Shown here one piece after another: positions 1 through 12,734 of a stretch of 64,000 nt of DNA (positions are counted from its first letter, which is position 1; every line of letters begins with the position of its first letter). A program made the translations under genes and the position numbers. Origin of the DNA: Austropuccinia psidii (Eukaryota > Basidiomycota > Pucciniomycetes > Pucciniales > Sphaerophragmiaceae). The DNA is taken from NCBI GenBank assembly GCA_023105745.1, contig JALGQZ010000005.1, forward strand, positions 930,001-994,000. The letters are read 5' to 3'. Below the pieces are notes generated by a model. That model worked only from the letters and a program-made list of their open reading frames with translations. It was not told the DNA's origin and searched no databases.

Positions 1-349
1 TCTTAATTAATATAAATAGTATTTATATTAATATATAACTTTAATATTAGTAATATTATTGTTATTAATTGTTTTTTATTTATAAAAAACAGTTTTTTAC
101 GCCTTTATTATTTGTTGGTAACAATAATAAAGAGCTTTATAATATATTATTTATAATATTATAATTTCATATAATATTAATTATATTATTATATTTACTT
201 AATAATATAATATTTTTACGCCATAATAATAATATTTCTTTATTATTATTATTACTTTAATCTTATTTATTTCAATTATAAGGACATTCAGAGTACAATA
301 AGTAATAAATTAGTAATGTTTACTTATTGTTTCATAGTCAAACCTTACA
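1..349 (+). repeat. Terminal part of an unclassified LTR, cut by the window edge
   Basis: Very AT-rich sequence ending in cttaca at 349. Its reverse complement begins TGTAAGGTTTGACTATG, closely matching the outer ends of the C, E and solo LTRs in this window. Exactly at 350 the sequence becomes homologous to the interior of the alpha LTR (compare 55173 onward). This is therefore the end of an LTR or element, in plus orientation, inserted into A's LTR. The other end and the matching TSD (expected gtttc) lie outside the window, so element size and coding content are unknown. Confidence 0.7.
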
Positions 350-741
350 GTTTCATTCACCCTTATTTGGTCTGAATTTGACCATAACTTCTGTAATACT
401 GGTGCTAGCTCAGTTCGGTTGGTACCATTGGATATTCCTGGCTTAGAGCTTCATTTTGCATACCCATTTGATGGGGCTAGGCCTCTTACTCTGTATTTCG
501 GATGAGAGGTGAAAATTAAGGTTTATGCTCAGCAACAACTTTGAGCAGGAATAACTTTGTTATTCTTTGTCATATGATGATGGGACTTGTATATTTGGAA
601 AGGGATGGGTTTCCTCTTTCTTTTGATACCTTTTGAGCTGATTTGGCTCAGCTCCATGTTTTGGTGGTATCTTGGCTATACCATTGGTTTATGGTATTTG
701 GCTTTCATGCTTGCGCTCTGGTTTTGAGTCACAAGCTGACA
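350..741 (-). repeat. Remnant of A's 3' LTR
   Basis: Homologous to the end of the 1.44-kb alpha LTRs (compare 55173-55519 and 63393-63777), ending in ctgaca. Truncated on the left by the insertion ending at 349. On the minus strand this is the start of the 3' LTR, directly after the polypurine tract. Confidence 0.85.
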
Positions 742-755
742 TACCCTCCCTCCAG
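742..755 (-). other. Polypurine tract of A
   Basis: taccctccctccag next to the LTR boundary; the minus strand is a purine run, the plus-strand primer site expected beside a 3' LTR. Confidence 0.6.
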
Positions 756-765
756 AAAAGGCTCA

Positions 766-2451
766 TCATCAATGAGACTTTTCAGTCCTCCTAAAGGCTC
801 TTAATCTCCTTAAATGAAGGTTCCCATCTGGTATGGCATCTTATGCCATCCATTTGTATTTATCAGCTGTCTGGTTCTTGAATCTGACTAAGTATTGTCT
901 CTCATCCTGGCCTTGATGATTCTCTTCACTGGTCCAGGGGAGTCATCCACTTCCACTATTTCTGGTGGTGTGGGATTCTTTCTCCTGGGGGGAATTTATC
1001 CTCCTTTGTCTGGAAGTAAGGCTTGACTAAGCTCACTGGGAAGACTGCGTGTTTCCTGAAAAATGCCTCTGTGAGTTTGACTTCCACTGCATTTTTCCCT
1101 ATCAATTTAATGATAGTAAAGGGCCCCACAAATTAGTCTCTCATTTTCTTAGGTCCTTTAAGATTATCAAAGTTTAGTATGGACACTAACACCTGGTCCC
1201 CTTCCTTAACGTCAGGCTCCATGTGTGTCTTGTCCCACCTCTGGTTGTTATATTCTTTGGCCTCAGCTATGCATATGGCTGCTGTGTCACAAGCCTTCCT
1301 CCACATATCATGGAAGTATTTGGCTGTGGGGTGGATGGTCAGAAGATTCTTCTTCAAGTGATCCACAGGCAACAGCGCATTCAACCCTTTCTCTACCAGT
1401 GCAGGTGTTTTTCCTGTGGTAGAGTGCTAACTTGTATTATAAGCAAGTTTGACAGCTGGTAGGAGGGTAAACCAGTCATGGTTTATCCCTCATGGTCCTT
1501 GTATTCCATGCCATAGTCACAGAACCTTTTAAGGATGTCCTCCATTGTCTGGATCATCCTTTCAGCTAGGCCATCTTTTTGTGGATGGTAAGCTGTGGAA
1601 AATGCAAGCTTGGTGCCAAGCATGTCATACAAGTTGGTCCAAATTTCAGATGTGAATTTTGGGTCCCTATCACTAATGGTGATCTTAGGAGCTCCACAGG
1701 TAGATATGATGTTATTACAGAATAGCAGAGCAGTATCCATGGCTGTGTCCTCTTTATGGCATGGCAGGCACCTCATACTCTTGCTGAACCTACCAACTAT
1801 GATTAAATAGGAATTGTAGTTTTCTTTGCCTTCTGGGACACGTCCTGTGACCCAGTCCACATTGATGGTTTCCCATGGGTGTTTGGGTTCTTCTATGTGT
1901 TGAAGTAACCCATACTTATTCCCATGTTTCCTATTTGCCTTTTGGCATCTTTCACAAGTGTAAATGTATTCACTCAGCTCTTGTTCCCACTTGGGCCACC
2001 AAGCTGTGCTTGCTACCCTCTCTTTGGTCCTGTCTTCACTCACATGTCCCATATAGGGGCAGTCATGGCATTCGCGCAGGATCGGGGAGATGTGATCTCT
2101 GTCTACCACTGTGAGTGCACTTGTATGGTTTTCTCTGAGGTAAAGCAGGCCATCTACAAAGAAGAACTTGTTATCCTTGTAGGCCCTCAACCAGGGTTCT
2201 TCCAGCTGGGATTCCAGGTCTGGGCTCCTGTATTTTAGTTGAAGGAGTTGTAGTAAGCTGCCACACTGTTTGTGCTTGGCATATGACTTTAGTACTGCAC
2301 TGAAAAGTTCATTGCGCAGTTCTGAGGAGCTTATTCCCAGTATGGGAGTTTCTGTTCCTTCTAAATCCATTTTTCCACTTTCAAAGGTACCACTTTCTGG
2401 TGCCCATTCAGAAAATCTGAAGTTCTTCTTCCTATCTATCTGCAGGAAATG
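766..2451 (-). pseudogene. A pol fragment: integrase and chromodomain-like tail
   Basis: Corresponds to the integrase end of Ty3 Pol. The 1483-2370 frame shows the zinc-binding region with CERCQKANR, then the core motifs [15 protein letters not shown] and [10 protein letters not shown], the DD35E pattern. A second open stretch at 1133-1384 matches the region after the core (compare D, 55900-56160). Frames are broken between about 1384 and 1483 and again below 1133, and tail codons are damaged. The sequence stops at 2451 where E1 begins and resumes at 12735. A non-functional relic of element A. Confidence 0.85.
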
Positions 2452-4372
2452 TGTAAGATGTGACTATGAAACTGATGATAATATTACTATTAATCAACAG
2501 TACTATGTCTGTTCTTATGAAATATAATAGTAAAGTATTATTATAGCCACAATTAAATAATTAAAAAATTATTTCTTTCATGTGTTAAGCACTACTAGTG
2601 AATTTAACAGTGAGCAAGTAATTGTCTACTAGAATCAATTACAAGAAGAATTTAATAATAAAAACTTCTTTATTAAAATAATAAAATTATTTTAATATAT
2701 AATTATCTTTTGCAAGAATAATTATAAAGATAATTCTTGAAGAAAACTATTACTAGAGAAAAACTTTAAGAATTAAGAATAAATGACTCACTAATACTCC
2801 AAAGAACTTATTGATAATAAAAGTAGAGAAATTTGACGTGGAATTGTGGATTTAAGGGATCAAAAGGATTTATAACAGTATTACAACAATATATAGTTGG
2901 ATTCTATGATTTCACGTCTTTCTGATTGATTCTGAAAGAATTAAAACACTTAAGAATAGTTGAACTAATACTTACTTGTTGGTAATAAAGATTTAATAAA
3001 TTGATAAGATGATGATGATAAAAAAAACAGCAAGAAGAGGCTTCTTTTAAGTCAACAACAGCTCACAGAGGCGTGCCATGGAGCAAACTGAAAAACCAGT
3101 GAGTGAGAAAACAATAAACCTTTTTGGATTATTGATTGCATCATCTGTTGTCATGTAAGATTATCATAATTACTTAATTGATGCTTTTACGTGACTACCA
3201 ACCCCAATATGGTTAAGAATAAAAGGAGTAACACTTGTAAATCTTCTTTTATTCTAAAATAATCATTGATTTCTCAAAGTTATCAATGTTATTGCCAATT
3301 TCATCACAGGTTGTAATTACTGTGAATTTTTGAAGATTCAGTGTTTCACGTAGAATATCCAAAAATGGACTGTAAGTAAAACTTTTAATTTTTCTAGTAA
3401 AACTGTAATTCTTTTTGGTTGTACCATAGATAATACAGTTCTCCTTTAGTCCTGAAAGTTTCAGAAAGATTCATTAAGAATTGTATTTTTAATGAATTTT
3501 TGAAGGTTTTACCTCATTTCTACGTAGAATTGCAAATAGCAGTGTTTTGCTGGTTGCTATGAGGTAAATCAATGAATATGGGTCCCAAAAGGGTTTTAAT
3601 TACTCTTTTGGGGTTTATCCATGGAAAGTCATTAGTAATTGACATGGTTACAGGAGTGTAAGTAGCTCATTACTTCCTTGGCACGTCAAAATAGCAGGTT
3701 ATTTGCTATTTTCTGATGTTTTACAGTAGTTGTAACTTGGTAACCAAGTTCCCAAAGAGTTTTAGTTTACCAATTGGGCCAAGATGAGCCATGGATCCAT
3801 GCTCTGGAGCTATCCACGCCTCTGAGGCCTCAGAAGTTGGGTACCCTGGCTCTCTTTGATGTCTTTTGTCCCCCTTGCCTATTTTTACGTCAAAATAGTA
3901 ATTTAAGCTTAAAGTGAGATATCCACTATGGGTGTACCAAAAGTCCATGTAAGAATACCATGATATTAAGTGCTCAAAACATGCATAACACTATTCTTAG
4001 TGTATATGTAACATGGGATTTCTCACTTTCCCATTATTTTGGCTAAAAATCAAGAAAAACAAAAATTTTCACGGATCTTTTATGTGGTATTAATGATGTG
4101 GTATTGAAGTATTTTCCATTTTACCACCTCAAATACTTAAATTGAGCTTATTCACTCTATGGAGCTACCCTAGGTGAATTTTTGTGTAGAATCCAAATCT
4201 GGTCTTAAATCCATGGATTTACTTACTCAATAAAAAGTTATTCATCTTTTCTGAAATTGAAAATGATGAATTTTGGATATATGCATGACTTATGAGTTTT
4301 GCATAATTCAAAATTTCTTTTTAAGATAATTGTGGCCTATTTGGGTATGTAAAATATACCTCAAGGCTCACA
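2452..4372 (-). repeat. E1 left LTR (3' LTR)
   Basis: 1,921 bp and nearly identical to 10809-12729. It begins TGTAAGATGTGACTATG and ends AAGGCTCACA. A 75-codon open frame at 3721-3948 recurs in the partner LTR but is broken in E2's LTRs, so I do not call it a gene. Confidence 0.95.
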
Positions 4373-4386
4373 TTCCCTCCCACCAA
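4373..4386 (-). other. Polypurine tract of E1
   Basis: ttccctcccaccaa immediately beside the 3' LTR; purine-rich on the minus strand. The same sequence stands at the equivalent place in E2 (45970). Confidence 0.65.
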
Positions 4387-4514
4387 AAAATAAAATTGTA
4401 CTACAATTTTATTAGTGATAAAAAGAATAAGGCCCCAAAAGGGGTTTAATGTCCACTGTCCAACCTCTTCACATTACTCAGATCAAGTAATTTAAAGCAC
4501 ATTTATAGACATAT

Positions 4515-7500
4515 TCAGGCTTGTGGCCTTCTTTCATGTCTAAATCTTCTTAAGAGTTTATCTGAGTCAGGTATTTCTGATTCTGCCATCCATTCATCTT
4601 CATGTACTGGGTTTCTATATCTGACAAGATATTCTCTTTGATTTTTACCCCTAATTCTCCTTTCTTTGATGACTTTCTTAATCTTTTTGTCTTCATTCTG
4701 TTCCACAGGTGGTACAGTTAAAGGAGTTGGGTTTCTTAAAGGAAACAATTCTTTATCAGCTGGTTGATAAGGTTTTATCAAGCTGACTGGAAATGTGGGG
4801 TGTTTATTTTCCAATTCACCACTCAATTCCACTTGAACTGCATTGGTTCCATGTAAGGCAACAATAACAAAAGGTCCTACATAAGAATCTTTAAGTTTCT
4901 TTGGGCCTTTGATATTATTAAAATTCAAGGTTGAAACTAGAACTAAGTCCCCTACTTTGAAGTCTGGTACTTTATGACTCTTGTCCCACTTCTGTTTTGC
5001 ATAATCAAAAGCATCATCCATACTTTGTTTTGCATGGTGTTTTACTTTATCAAGCATTAATTTGAAGCTGGAAGCTGTAGGATGAATGTCAATCAAGTCT
5101 TTCCTCAGTGTGTCTGCTGGGAGTCTTGGATTCCATCCTTTTTCTAACATAGCAGGAGTTTGTCCTGTGGAAGAATGGACTGATGTCTTGTATGCCAATT
5201 CTAATGCAGGTATCAGAGTGCACCAGTCATGGGTAAAGCCATCTGAGTCTTTTAAATTCTAATCCATAAGCACAAAATCTCCTGATCATGTCTTCTAAAG
5301 TTTGAATCATCCTCTCTGCTAGCCCATCTGTTTGAGGGTGATATGCTGTAGAGAATGATAACTTAGTCCCAAACAATCTATGAAGATTGGTCCAAAGTGC
5401 AGATGTGAACTTGGGGTCTCTGTCACTTATGATATTCTTAAATAACCCTGTATGAGAAATAACTCTACTCCATAAAAGAAGAGCTGTATCCATAGCAGTG
5501 TCATGTTTATGACATGGTAAGAATATGGGAGTTTTGCTATATCTGTCTACAATGACTAAACAAGCATTATAACTTTTGTCACCACTTGGAGGAAGTGCTG
5601 TGACCCAATCCATGTGAACAACTTCCCAAGGGGATTTTGGTTCTTGAATATGGATCATTAATCCAAATTTCTTGCCTGTACTCCTGTTTGCTTTTTGGCA
5701 TCTATCACAGGTATGGCAATATTCAATGGTTTCTTTTCTCCAAGATGGCCACCATGCACAGTTCTTCACCTTTTCAAGTGTTCTGTCTTCTGATAGGTGT
5801 CCAGAGTAAATGCTATCATGGCATTCATGAAGAATGGTATTGATGAGCAATCTACTACACAATGTCATCACACAAGAATGTTTTGTTCTATGGTAAATAA
5901 TCCCATCAAACAAGTGAAATCTTCCTTCAGAATAGGAATTTTTCCAAACTTCATCTAGTGTATTAACCAAAGATGTGTCTTTGCAGTCTTTATCCAATAA
6001 AGAATTCAAGATATGGCAATTCTTGTCTTGTTTATAAGACTCTCTGACCTCTTCAAAGAATTCAGTCCCAATATCAGTTATGTTAATCCCTTCAATTGGA
6101 ATCTGTGGTTCAGCTTCCAAAGGTACATAAGCTGGGTTATCAGGAGTGTTGGCTAAAGCCCATCTACTAAGTCCATCAGCATTTTTGTGAATGTTTCCTG
6201 CTTTATGAACTATAGTCATGTTTCCTCTATATTCTTGAATGGCTATTTGCCATCTCAACATATGTCTGTTGGGAGTTTTCATGTTAAGAAGTGATTTCAC
6301 GGCATTACAGTCAGTTATCACTTCAAAAACACTGTCATCAAGGTAATAGTGTAATTTCTCAAGTGCCCATACCAAACATAAGCACTCCATTTGGCTTGCA
6401 CCATATCTGGCTTCTGTTGGTTTGATTTGCCTTGAGATATAACAAACTGGTCCTTCTGTAGGTTTGTCATCAATAATTTGGACTTGGTGTAGGGCTGCCC
6501 CTAATCCATCCCCACATGCATCAATGTACAATTTAAAAGGAATATTCCAGTCAGGCATGAGGAGTAAAGGTGCTTCTGTAAGGGCTTTCTTTATCTTCTC
6601 ATAAGCTTTAATTCTTTCCTGTGTCATTTCAAAGACAGTCTGTTGATCACAGATTCTATAAAGTGACTTGGCTAGAATTGCAAAATCTTTCAAGTGTTGC
6701 CTATAGTAACTAGCAAATCCAAGAAAAGACATCATTTCTTTTTTATTCTGGGGTATTGGCTTAAGTAACACTGCTGCTACTTTATTCTTGTCAATACCCA
6801 AGCTCAAACCAGAAACAACATGTCCTAATGCTTTGAGTTCTTCAAAACCAAAATTGCATTTTTTAAGTGAAATTTTCATGTTCACTTCTGCAACTTTATG
6901 AAGTACTCTTGCAAGTCTTTCAAGGTGCAAAGACCATGAGTCAGAACATATAATAATATCATCAATATAAATGATAAGCCATCCTTCAGACAATTCTGTG
7001 GGGAAGATGGTATTCATCATTCTTTGATAATGAGATGGAGCATTTTTAATGCCAAATGGCATTTTAGGATACTCATAAATACCACAGTGAGTGATAATTC
7101 TAAGTAATTTCCTAGCTTTAGGCGTCAAAACATTTTGATGGAAGCCTTTTAATGCATCCATTGATGTTATATACTTGGCTTTAGACAATTGAGTCAAGGT
7201 TTCTTGGATCCTAGGGATTGGATACCTATCTGGAACTGTGTAGGTATTCAAAGCTCTAAAATCTCCAACCATTCTTGACTTATCATTATGCCATGCAATA
7301 ATAACAGGTGTTGTCACTTCAACTTCCTCATTATGGCCTACTTTCCTTAGCACACTAAGTTGGATCAACTCTTGGATATGTTTTTCCAAGGCCTCTCTAG
7401 CTCTGGGACTGGCTGGATAAGCTGGTCTTCTAAGTACTGGAGGATATGGTCTATCAATATTAAGAGTAATATCAATTTCATGTCCCCTTATAGCGCCTAA

Positions 7501-10210
7501 TGGTTCATTATCAGATGCAAATGCATTATTGTATGTATATAATACACCAATAAGTTCATTCCTCATCTTTGGTGACAATGATGGATTAATTTGTGCTTCA
7601 ACAAGTTGTTTAGACACAAATTCATCTTTGTAAGTATCTTTGACAGAAGATACTACAGATATCTGTTTTGGCATATTGGAGAAAGCAAATTTTTGCCTTT
7701 TGTTATCTCCAATTGTGAAATATCTGTCTTTATGGTTATTTATATCAATACCATAAATATTCAAGTAATCATTTCCAAGAATGATATGCTGAGATGTACA
7801 ATTATCCATTACTACAATCTCAGTTTTCATTCTTACACTTCCTGCAGGATGTGGGAACACAATATTAGTGTCCAATATGCCTAATGGGTACATATTGTTA
7901 CTAGCACTACTAAATTGTACACCTTCTATTGGTAATAGATGGTTTTTCCATTCAGGAAGTATAATTTGGAGATAATCTTTGCCAACACAAGTGCAAAATG
8001 CCCCTGTATCCAAATTTACTTTGGCTTCAATATCACTCATCAGAACTGATGTGATACAGGATGCTCCAGCAGTATAACCCTTTCCTCTAGCAGGTTTTGT
8101 TTTACACATTCTGGCATCTTGGATATTGATCAGGTTGCAGCAATCTTCACTGTACTGTGGCAAGTGGGTATGGACTTCTGTGACTTCAAAGAAAGCTGAA
8201 ATGTTTTCAATGGTATAGTCCTCCACTGGTGTATCCTCAGAGACTGCAGAATCTTGATCAGACTCTTCTTTCTCTTCAGTACACTGAATTTCTTCAATGA
8301 CTTGAACTTCATTGATCTTTGTCTTTTTAGGGCAAGTGTTGGCTAAATGTGAAGTACTTCCACATTTATGACACTTCAAGACAGGTCTTTCTGGTCTTTT
8401 GTCCTCTCTAGGAATTTTTGAGACCATTCTTGACTCTATTGGGTTTTTAATCCAAGTCTTACCAATTCTTGTTCTGGTAATGATATCCTCCATAGCATTA
8501 ATGTAGTCCTCTGTTGAACAGGGTTCCACACATCTGCTTTTGATAGCATGTTCCAGTTCTCCTCCACATTTTCTTAATATTTTCATATTAATCATAGTGT
8601 CAGACATATCTGGGTGTAAAGCAGATAATCTGTCTTTTTGTTTGAAGAACCAAGTAAGTGGTTTGTCTTTTTCTGAGTTAAAAATGGCACTTTCAAAAGC
8701 ATTCTCCATTTTAAACCTCCAAGAATTATTGGCCCATTTGGTAATCACTTCAGATTTCCACCAAGACCAGTCATGTCTTCCATGATCCATTCTCATTTTG
8801 TAATACCATTTCTTTGCAGTCTTGGTAAACAAACAATGTAATTTTCCTACTATGATTTCATCAGGTATATTAAAGTCCTCTTGCAACATATCAATAGTCC
8901 TGATGAATTCAATATGGTTGTATTCTCCTTCACCAGAGAATGTTGGCCATTCTTCTAATTTGGGAATATCCTTTGCAGAAATAACATTCTCTCCTAAGAA
9001 TGGGGTCAAACTTTCTTTGACAGAAAGTTTTTCTTCAGTCAAAGGTGTAGAATGTCTTGGCATATGTGGTTCATGATTCTTATGAATTTGCTCCACACTT
9101 GCAATTATTTCATTCTTCAATTTCTGCCTTTCACTGTCACTTTTTGCTAAATGTATAGCAAATTGATTGGTGTTCTTAACTATTTGTAAGACATGGTCTT
9201 CAAGAGTTTTAAGTCTATCATTTACTTTAAAGATGGAAAGATCCTCTGTGTCATTATTGGTTCTCAATTCTTTCACAAGCATTGCTAATTGACTCAAGGG
9301 TGACAGTTGTCAATTTATGCCAATCAGAATGTTGCTTATCATTTTTCTTTAAATCATTGATGTCTAATGTAATTTGCTTTAACTTTGACTCAAGTTTGCC
9401 AATTTCTACACTAATACTTCTATGTACATCATTTATTTGCGTGGAAAAGTCCTGTTCATCCTTTCCTGCTCTTTGGCTGTGAATTCCATAAGAGTTCTGG
9501 CCATATTGAAGACACTGTCCACGGCTGAAGGCTCCAATCTGGGGATCCTGTACCCTTGTGGGTAAGGTCTGTGCCAATTGGCTTTGCCTTTGCCCTTGCC
9601 TTGATGGTTCTTGGGACCTCTCTGTTTCTTTTGAGGTCCTTTGGGCTTGTCCTTGGATGCTTCTGGAGCTGGTTTGGAGCTGGTAGATGCCACTGGTGCC
9701 TCTGTCTCCAAAGTTGGAGTCATTTCCAATTCTTTCTTCTGGTCTATGGATAAAAGACTCTGGTTCTTCAACCAATTCTTTATCTTTTTGACCTTGTCTT
9801 TGCAAGACAGGGGGCTCCAACCTCCTAAGAGTTCTATGGTCTTCTCCTGACCCAGAAAGCTCTTGATGTGTAAGTAGGAGTTCATGGCCCCCTGCCAAAG
9901 GCTTGGGCAGATTTCCCACTCCTCTTCTTTGGCTGCTCTGAACCAATTTTTGTACTGGCTCTGATATATTTCTATTGCTGCCACTTGAAAATGGTTCAGC
10001 CCTGGAAATATTATCATAAATTAGTTCAGGCTCAGAATTCACGTCAAAATCTGTTGGTACAGACCTTGGGGAATGGGGGGCAACTCTGGCATCCTCCAGA
10101 TGTGCCTTTCTTGTGGAAGATTTGGCACTTCTGGATTTGGTCTTGCCTCTTCTTTGTCCACATCCATCTGGTTGGACTGAATAGTTGCTTCCATTTCTGG
10201 TATGCACCAT
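4515..10210 (-). pseudogene. E1 Gag-Pol polyprotein, two frameshifts
   Basis: One polyprotein in the order Gag, protease, RT, RNase H, integrase and chromodomain-like tail, parallel to E2 (46290-51815). Three open pieces remain: 10210-9254, 9297-5227 and 5198-4515. The first break is an 8-bp deletion near 9275 relative to E2. The second is one extra T in the run near 5251, inside the integrase. Motifs visible are the zinc knuckle [14 protein letters not shown], protease [16 protein letters not shown], and integrase [15 protein letters not shown] and DGLAERM. E1 keeps an open tail (FRHERRPQA end) where E2 is shifted. The start is the first ATG of the frame, inside intron 1 of the overlapping spliced gene. 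Confidence 0.9.
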
Positions 10211-10420
10211 TTTCACGTCAATTTAAAGATAAAAGGTGAAAATATAAGATAAAATACACACCTTTTGGTGGTAATTTAGCTTTTTCTGAGTTGAATAAGG
10301 TGCCTCTTTTAGCAATCTGCACCTCAATACTGTCTTCAGATTCTGCTTCTGAAGATTCTGGACTAGTGATATATCTTTTACTGAGTCTGTTGCCAGCTGC
10401 ACAGTATTTGATTAAAGACA
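9433..10420 (-). CDS. E1 spliced accessory ORF overlapping gag (286 codons predicted)
   Basis: Predicted exons on the minus strand are 10420-10262, 10196-10065 and 10001-9433. Introns are 65 nt (GTGTGT...CAG) and 63 nt (GTCTGT...CAG, with a CTAAT branch-like site). The exons total 860 nt. One A from an upstream exon donor (…ACAA|GTAAGT, 11333/11332 in the LTR) would complete an ATG and give 861 nt, an exact multiple of three. The last exon overlaps gag in another frame. The protein has a helix-like N-terminal part ([15 protein letters not shown]), a GGWSP motif, a Lys/Gln/Gly-rich basic stretch and a final MARTLMEF helix. No known domain recognised. It stays open although E1 Gag-Pol is broken. 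The splicing is predicted from sequence only. Confidence 0.6.
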
Positions 10421-10790
10421 CTAAAAGAAATTATAAAAGAGAAAAAATTATTTTTTATACTTTTTAAAATATTTTTTAAAGATTTTTTATAAGTTTTATA
10501 TTTTTTTAATATTAAAAAAATTATTCTTTTTAAAGAAAAAAATTAAAATTTAAGATTTTGAATGAAAATTAATTCAGAGTAACTCAAAGAATAATTTTAT
10601 AAGTTTTTGGATGTGAAAAAGCCACGTGTAAAAACAATATAAAATTAAACCAAATTCCTCAATGAAAAAGATTTTAAAACAATTTCAAAAATAAAAATAT
10701 TTTAACTCCAAATTGAAAGAAAAAAATTAATTAAATTAATATATTTTAGAGCTTAAAAATATATTAATTAAGGGTACAAGGTTCAAAAAA
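10421..10790 (-). other. E1 untranslated leader
   Basis: About 370 nt of AT-rich sequence between the PBS-like site and the first accessory exon. It ends on the minus strand in a pyrimidine-rich stretch and TTTTAG at 10421, a good 3' splice site. I see nothing else in it. Confidence 0.55.
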
Positions 10791-10808
10791 CACGGCCAGG
10801 CCCCCAAA
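10791..10808 (-). other. PBS-like site of E1
   Basis: On the minus strand TTTGGGGGCCTGGCCGTG abuts the 5' LTR, the position of a primer-binding site. The same 18-mer stands beside the 5' LTRs of E2, C and D. I could not match it to a tRNA from memory. Confidence 0.6.
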
Positions 10809-12729
10809 TGTAAGATGTGACTATGAAACTGATGATAATATTACTATTAATCAACAGTACTATGTCTGTTCTTATGAAATATAATAATAAAATATTATTA
10901 TAACCACAATTAAATAATTAAAAAATTATTTCTTTCACGTGTTAAGCACTACTAGTGATTTTAACAGTGAGCAAGTAATTGTCTACAAGAATCAATTACA
11001 AGAAGAATTTAATAATAAAAACTTCTTTATTAAAATAATAAAATTATTTTAATATATAATTATCTTTTGCAAGAATAATTATAAAGATAATTCTTGAAGA
11101 AAACTATTACTAGAGAAAAACTTTAAGAATTAAAGATAAATGACTCACTAATACTCCAAAGAACTTATTGATAATAAAAGTAGAGAAATTTGACGTGGAA
11201 TTGTGGATTTAAGGGATCAAAAGGATTTATAACAGTATTACAACAATATATAGTTGGATTCTATGATTTCACGTCTTTCTGATTGATTCTGAAAGAATTA
11301 AAACACTTAAGAATAGTTGAACTAATACTTACTTGTTGGTAATAAAGATTTAATAAATTGATAAGATGATGATGATAAAAAAAACAGCAAGAAGAGGCTT
11401 CTTTTAAGTCAACAACAGCTCACAGAGGCGTGCCATGGAGCAAACTGAAAAACCAGTGAGTGAGAAAACAATAAACCTTTTTGGATTATTGATTGCATCA
11501 TCTGTTGTCATGTAAGATTATCATAATTACTTAATTGATGCTTTTACGTGACTACCAACCCCAATATGGTTAAGAATAAAAGGAGTAACACTTGTAAATC
11601 TTCTTTTATTCTAAAATAATCATTGATTTCTCAAAGTTATCAATGTTATTGCCAATTTCATCACAGGTTGTAATTACTGTGAATTTTTGAAGATTCAGTG
11701 TTTCACGTAGAATATCCAAAAATGGACTGTAAGTAAAACTTTTAATTTTTCTAGTAAAACTGTAATTCTTTTTGGTTGTACCATAGATAATACAGTTCTC
11801 CTTTAGTCCTGAAAGTTTCAGAAAGATTCATTAAGAATTGTATTTTTAATGAATTTTTGAAGGTTTTACCTCATTTCTACGTAGAATTGCAAATAGCAGT
11901 GTTTTGCTGGTTGCTATGAGGTAAATCAATGAATATGGGTCCCAAAAGGGTTTTAATTACTCTTTTGGGGTTTATCCATGGAAAGTCATTAGTAATTGAC
12001 ATGGTTACAGGAGTGTAAGTAGCTCATTACTTCCTTGGCACGTCAAAATAGCAGGTTATTTGCTATTTTCTGATGTTTTACAGTAGTTGTAACTTGGTAA
12101 CCAAGTTCCCAAAGAGTTTTAGTTTACCAATTGGGCCAAGATGAGCCATGGATCCATGCTCTGGAGCTATCCACGCCTCTGAGGCCTCAGAAGTTGGGTA
12201 CCCTGGCTCTCTTTGATGTCTTTTGTCCCCCTTGCCTATTTTTACGTCAAAATAGTAATTTAAGCTTAAAGTGAGATATCCACTATGGGTGTACCAAAAG
12301 TCCATGTAAGAATACCATGATATTAAGTGCTCAAAACATGCATAACACTATTCTTAGTGTATATGTAACATGGGATTTCTCACTTTCCCATTATTTTGGC
12401 TAAAAATCAAGAAAAACAAAAATTTTCACGGATCTTTTATGTGGTATTAATGATGTGGTATTGAAGTATTTTCCATTTTACCACCTCAAATACTTAAATT
12501 GAGCTTATTCACTCTATGGAGCTACCCTAGGTGAATTTTTGTGTAGAATCCAAATCTGGTCTTAAATCCATGGATTTACTTACTCAATAAAAAGTTATTC
12601 ATCTTTTCTGAAATTGAAAATGATGAATTTTGGATATATGCATGACTTATGAGTTTTGCATAATTCAAAATTTCTTTTTAAGATAATTGTGGCCTATTTG
12701 GGTATGTAAAATATACCTCAAGGCTCACA
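10809..12729 (-). repeat. E1 right LTR (5' LTR)
   Basis: 1,921 bp, the partner of 2452-4372. On the minus strand it contains ACCAACAA|GTAAGT at 11340-11327, a near-consensus 5' splice donor that could feed the accessory exon at 10420. The promoter should lie upstream of this in the LTR; I cannot place the start site. Confidence 0.95.
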
Positions 12730-12734
12730 AAATG

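Larger units (their letters stand above)
2452..12729 (-). mobile_element. E1: near-complete Ty3 retrotransposon, TSD aaatg
   Basis: A 10,278-bp element with two 1,921-bp LTRs (TGTAAG...GGCTCACA on the plus strand), polypurine tract, gag-pol, spliced overlapping ORF and PBS-like site. The TSD aaatg occurs at 2447-2451 and 12730-12734. The uninterrupted target is visible in element D near 57246-57256. By eye the LTRs differ at about eight positions, so insertion is recent. Gag-Pol is broken by an 8-bp deletion and a 1-bp insertion relative to E2. Confidence 0.95.

Noticed and set aside
3721..3948. 75-codon minus-strand ORF in the E LTR, identical at 12078-12305
   Set aside because: Duplicated only because LTRs are duplicated; the equivalent E2 LTRs carry an indel in it, and it resembles no known protein.
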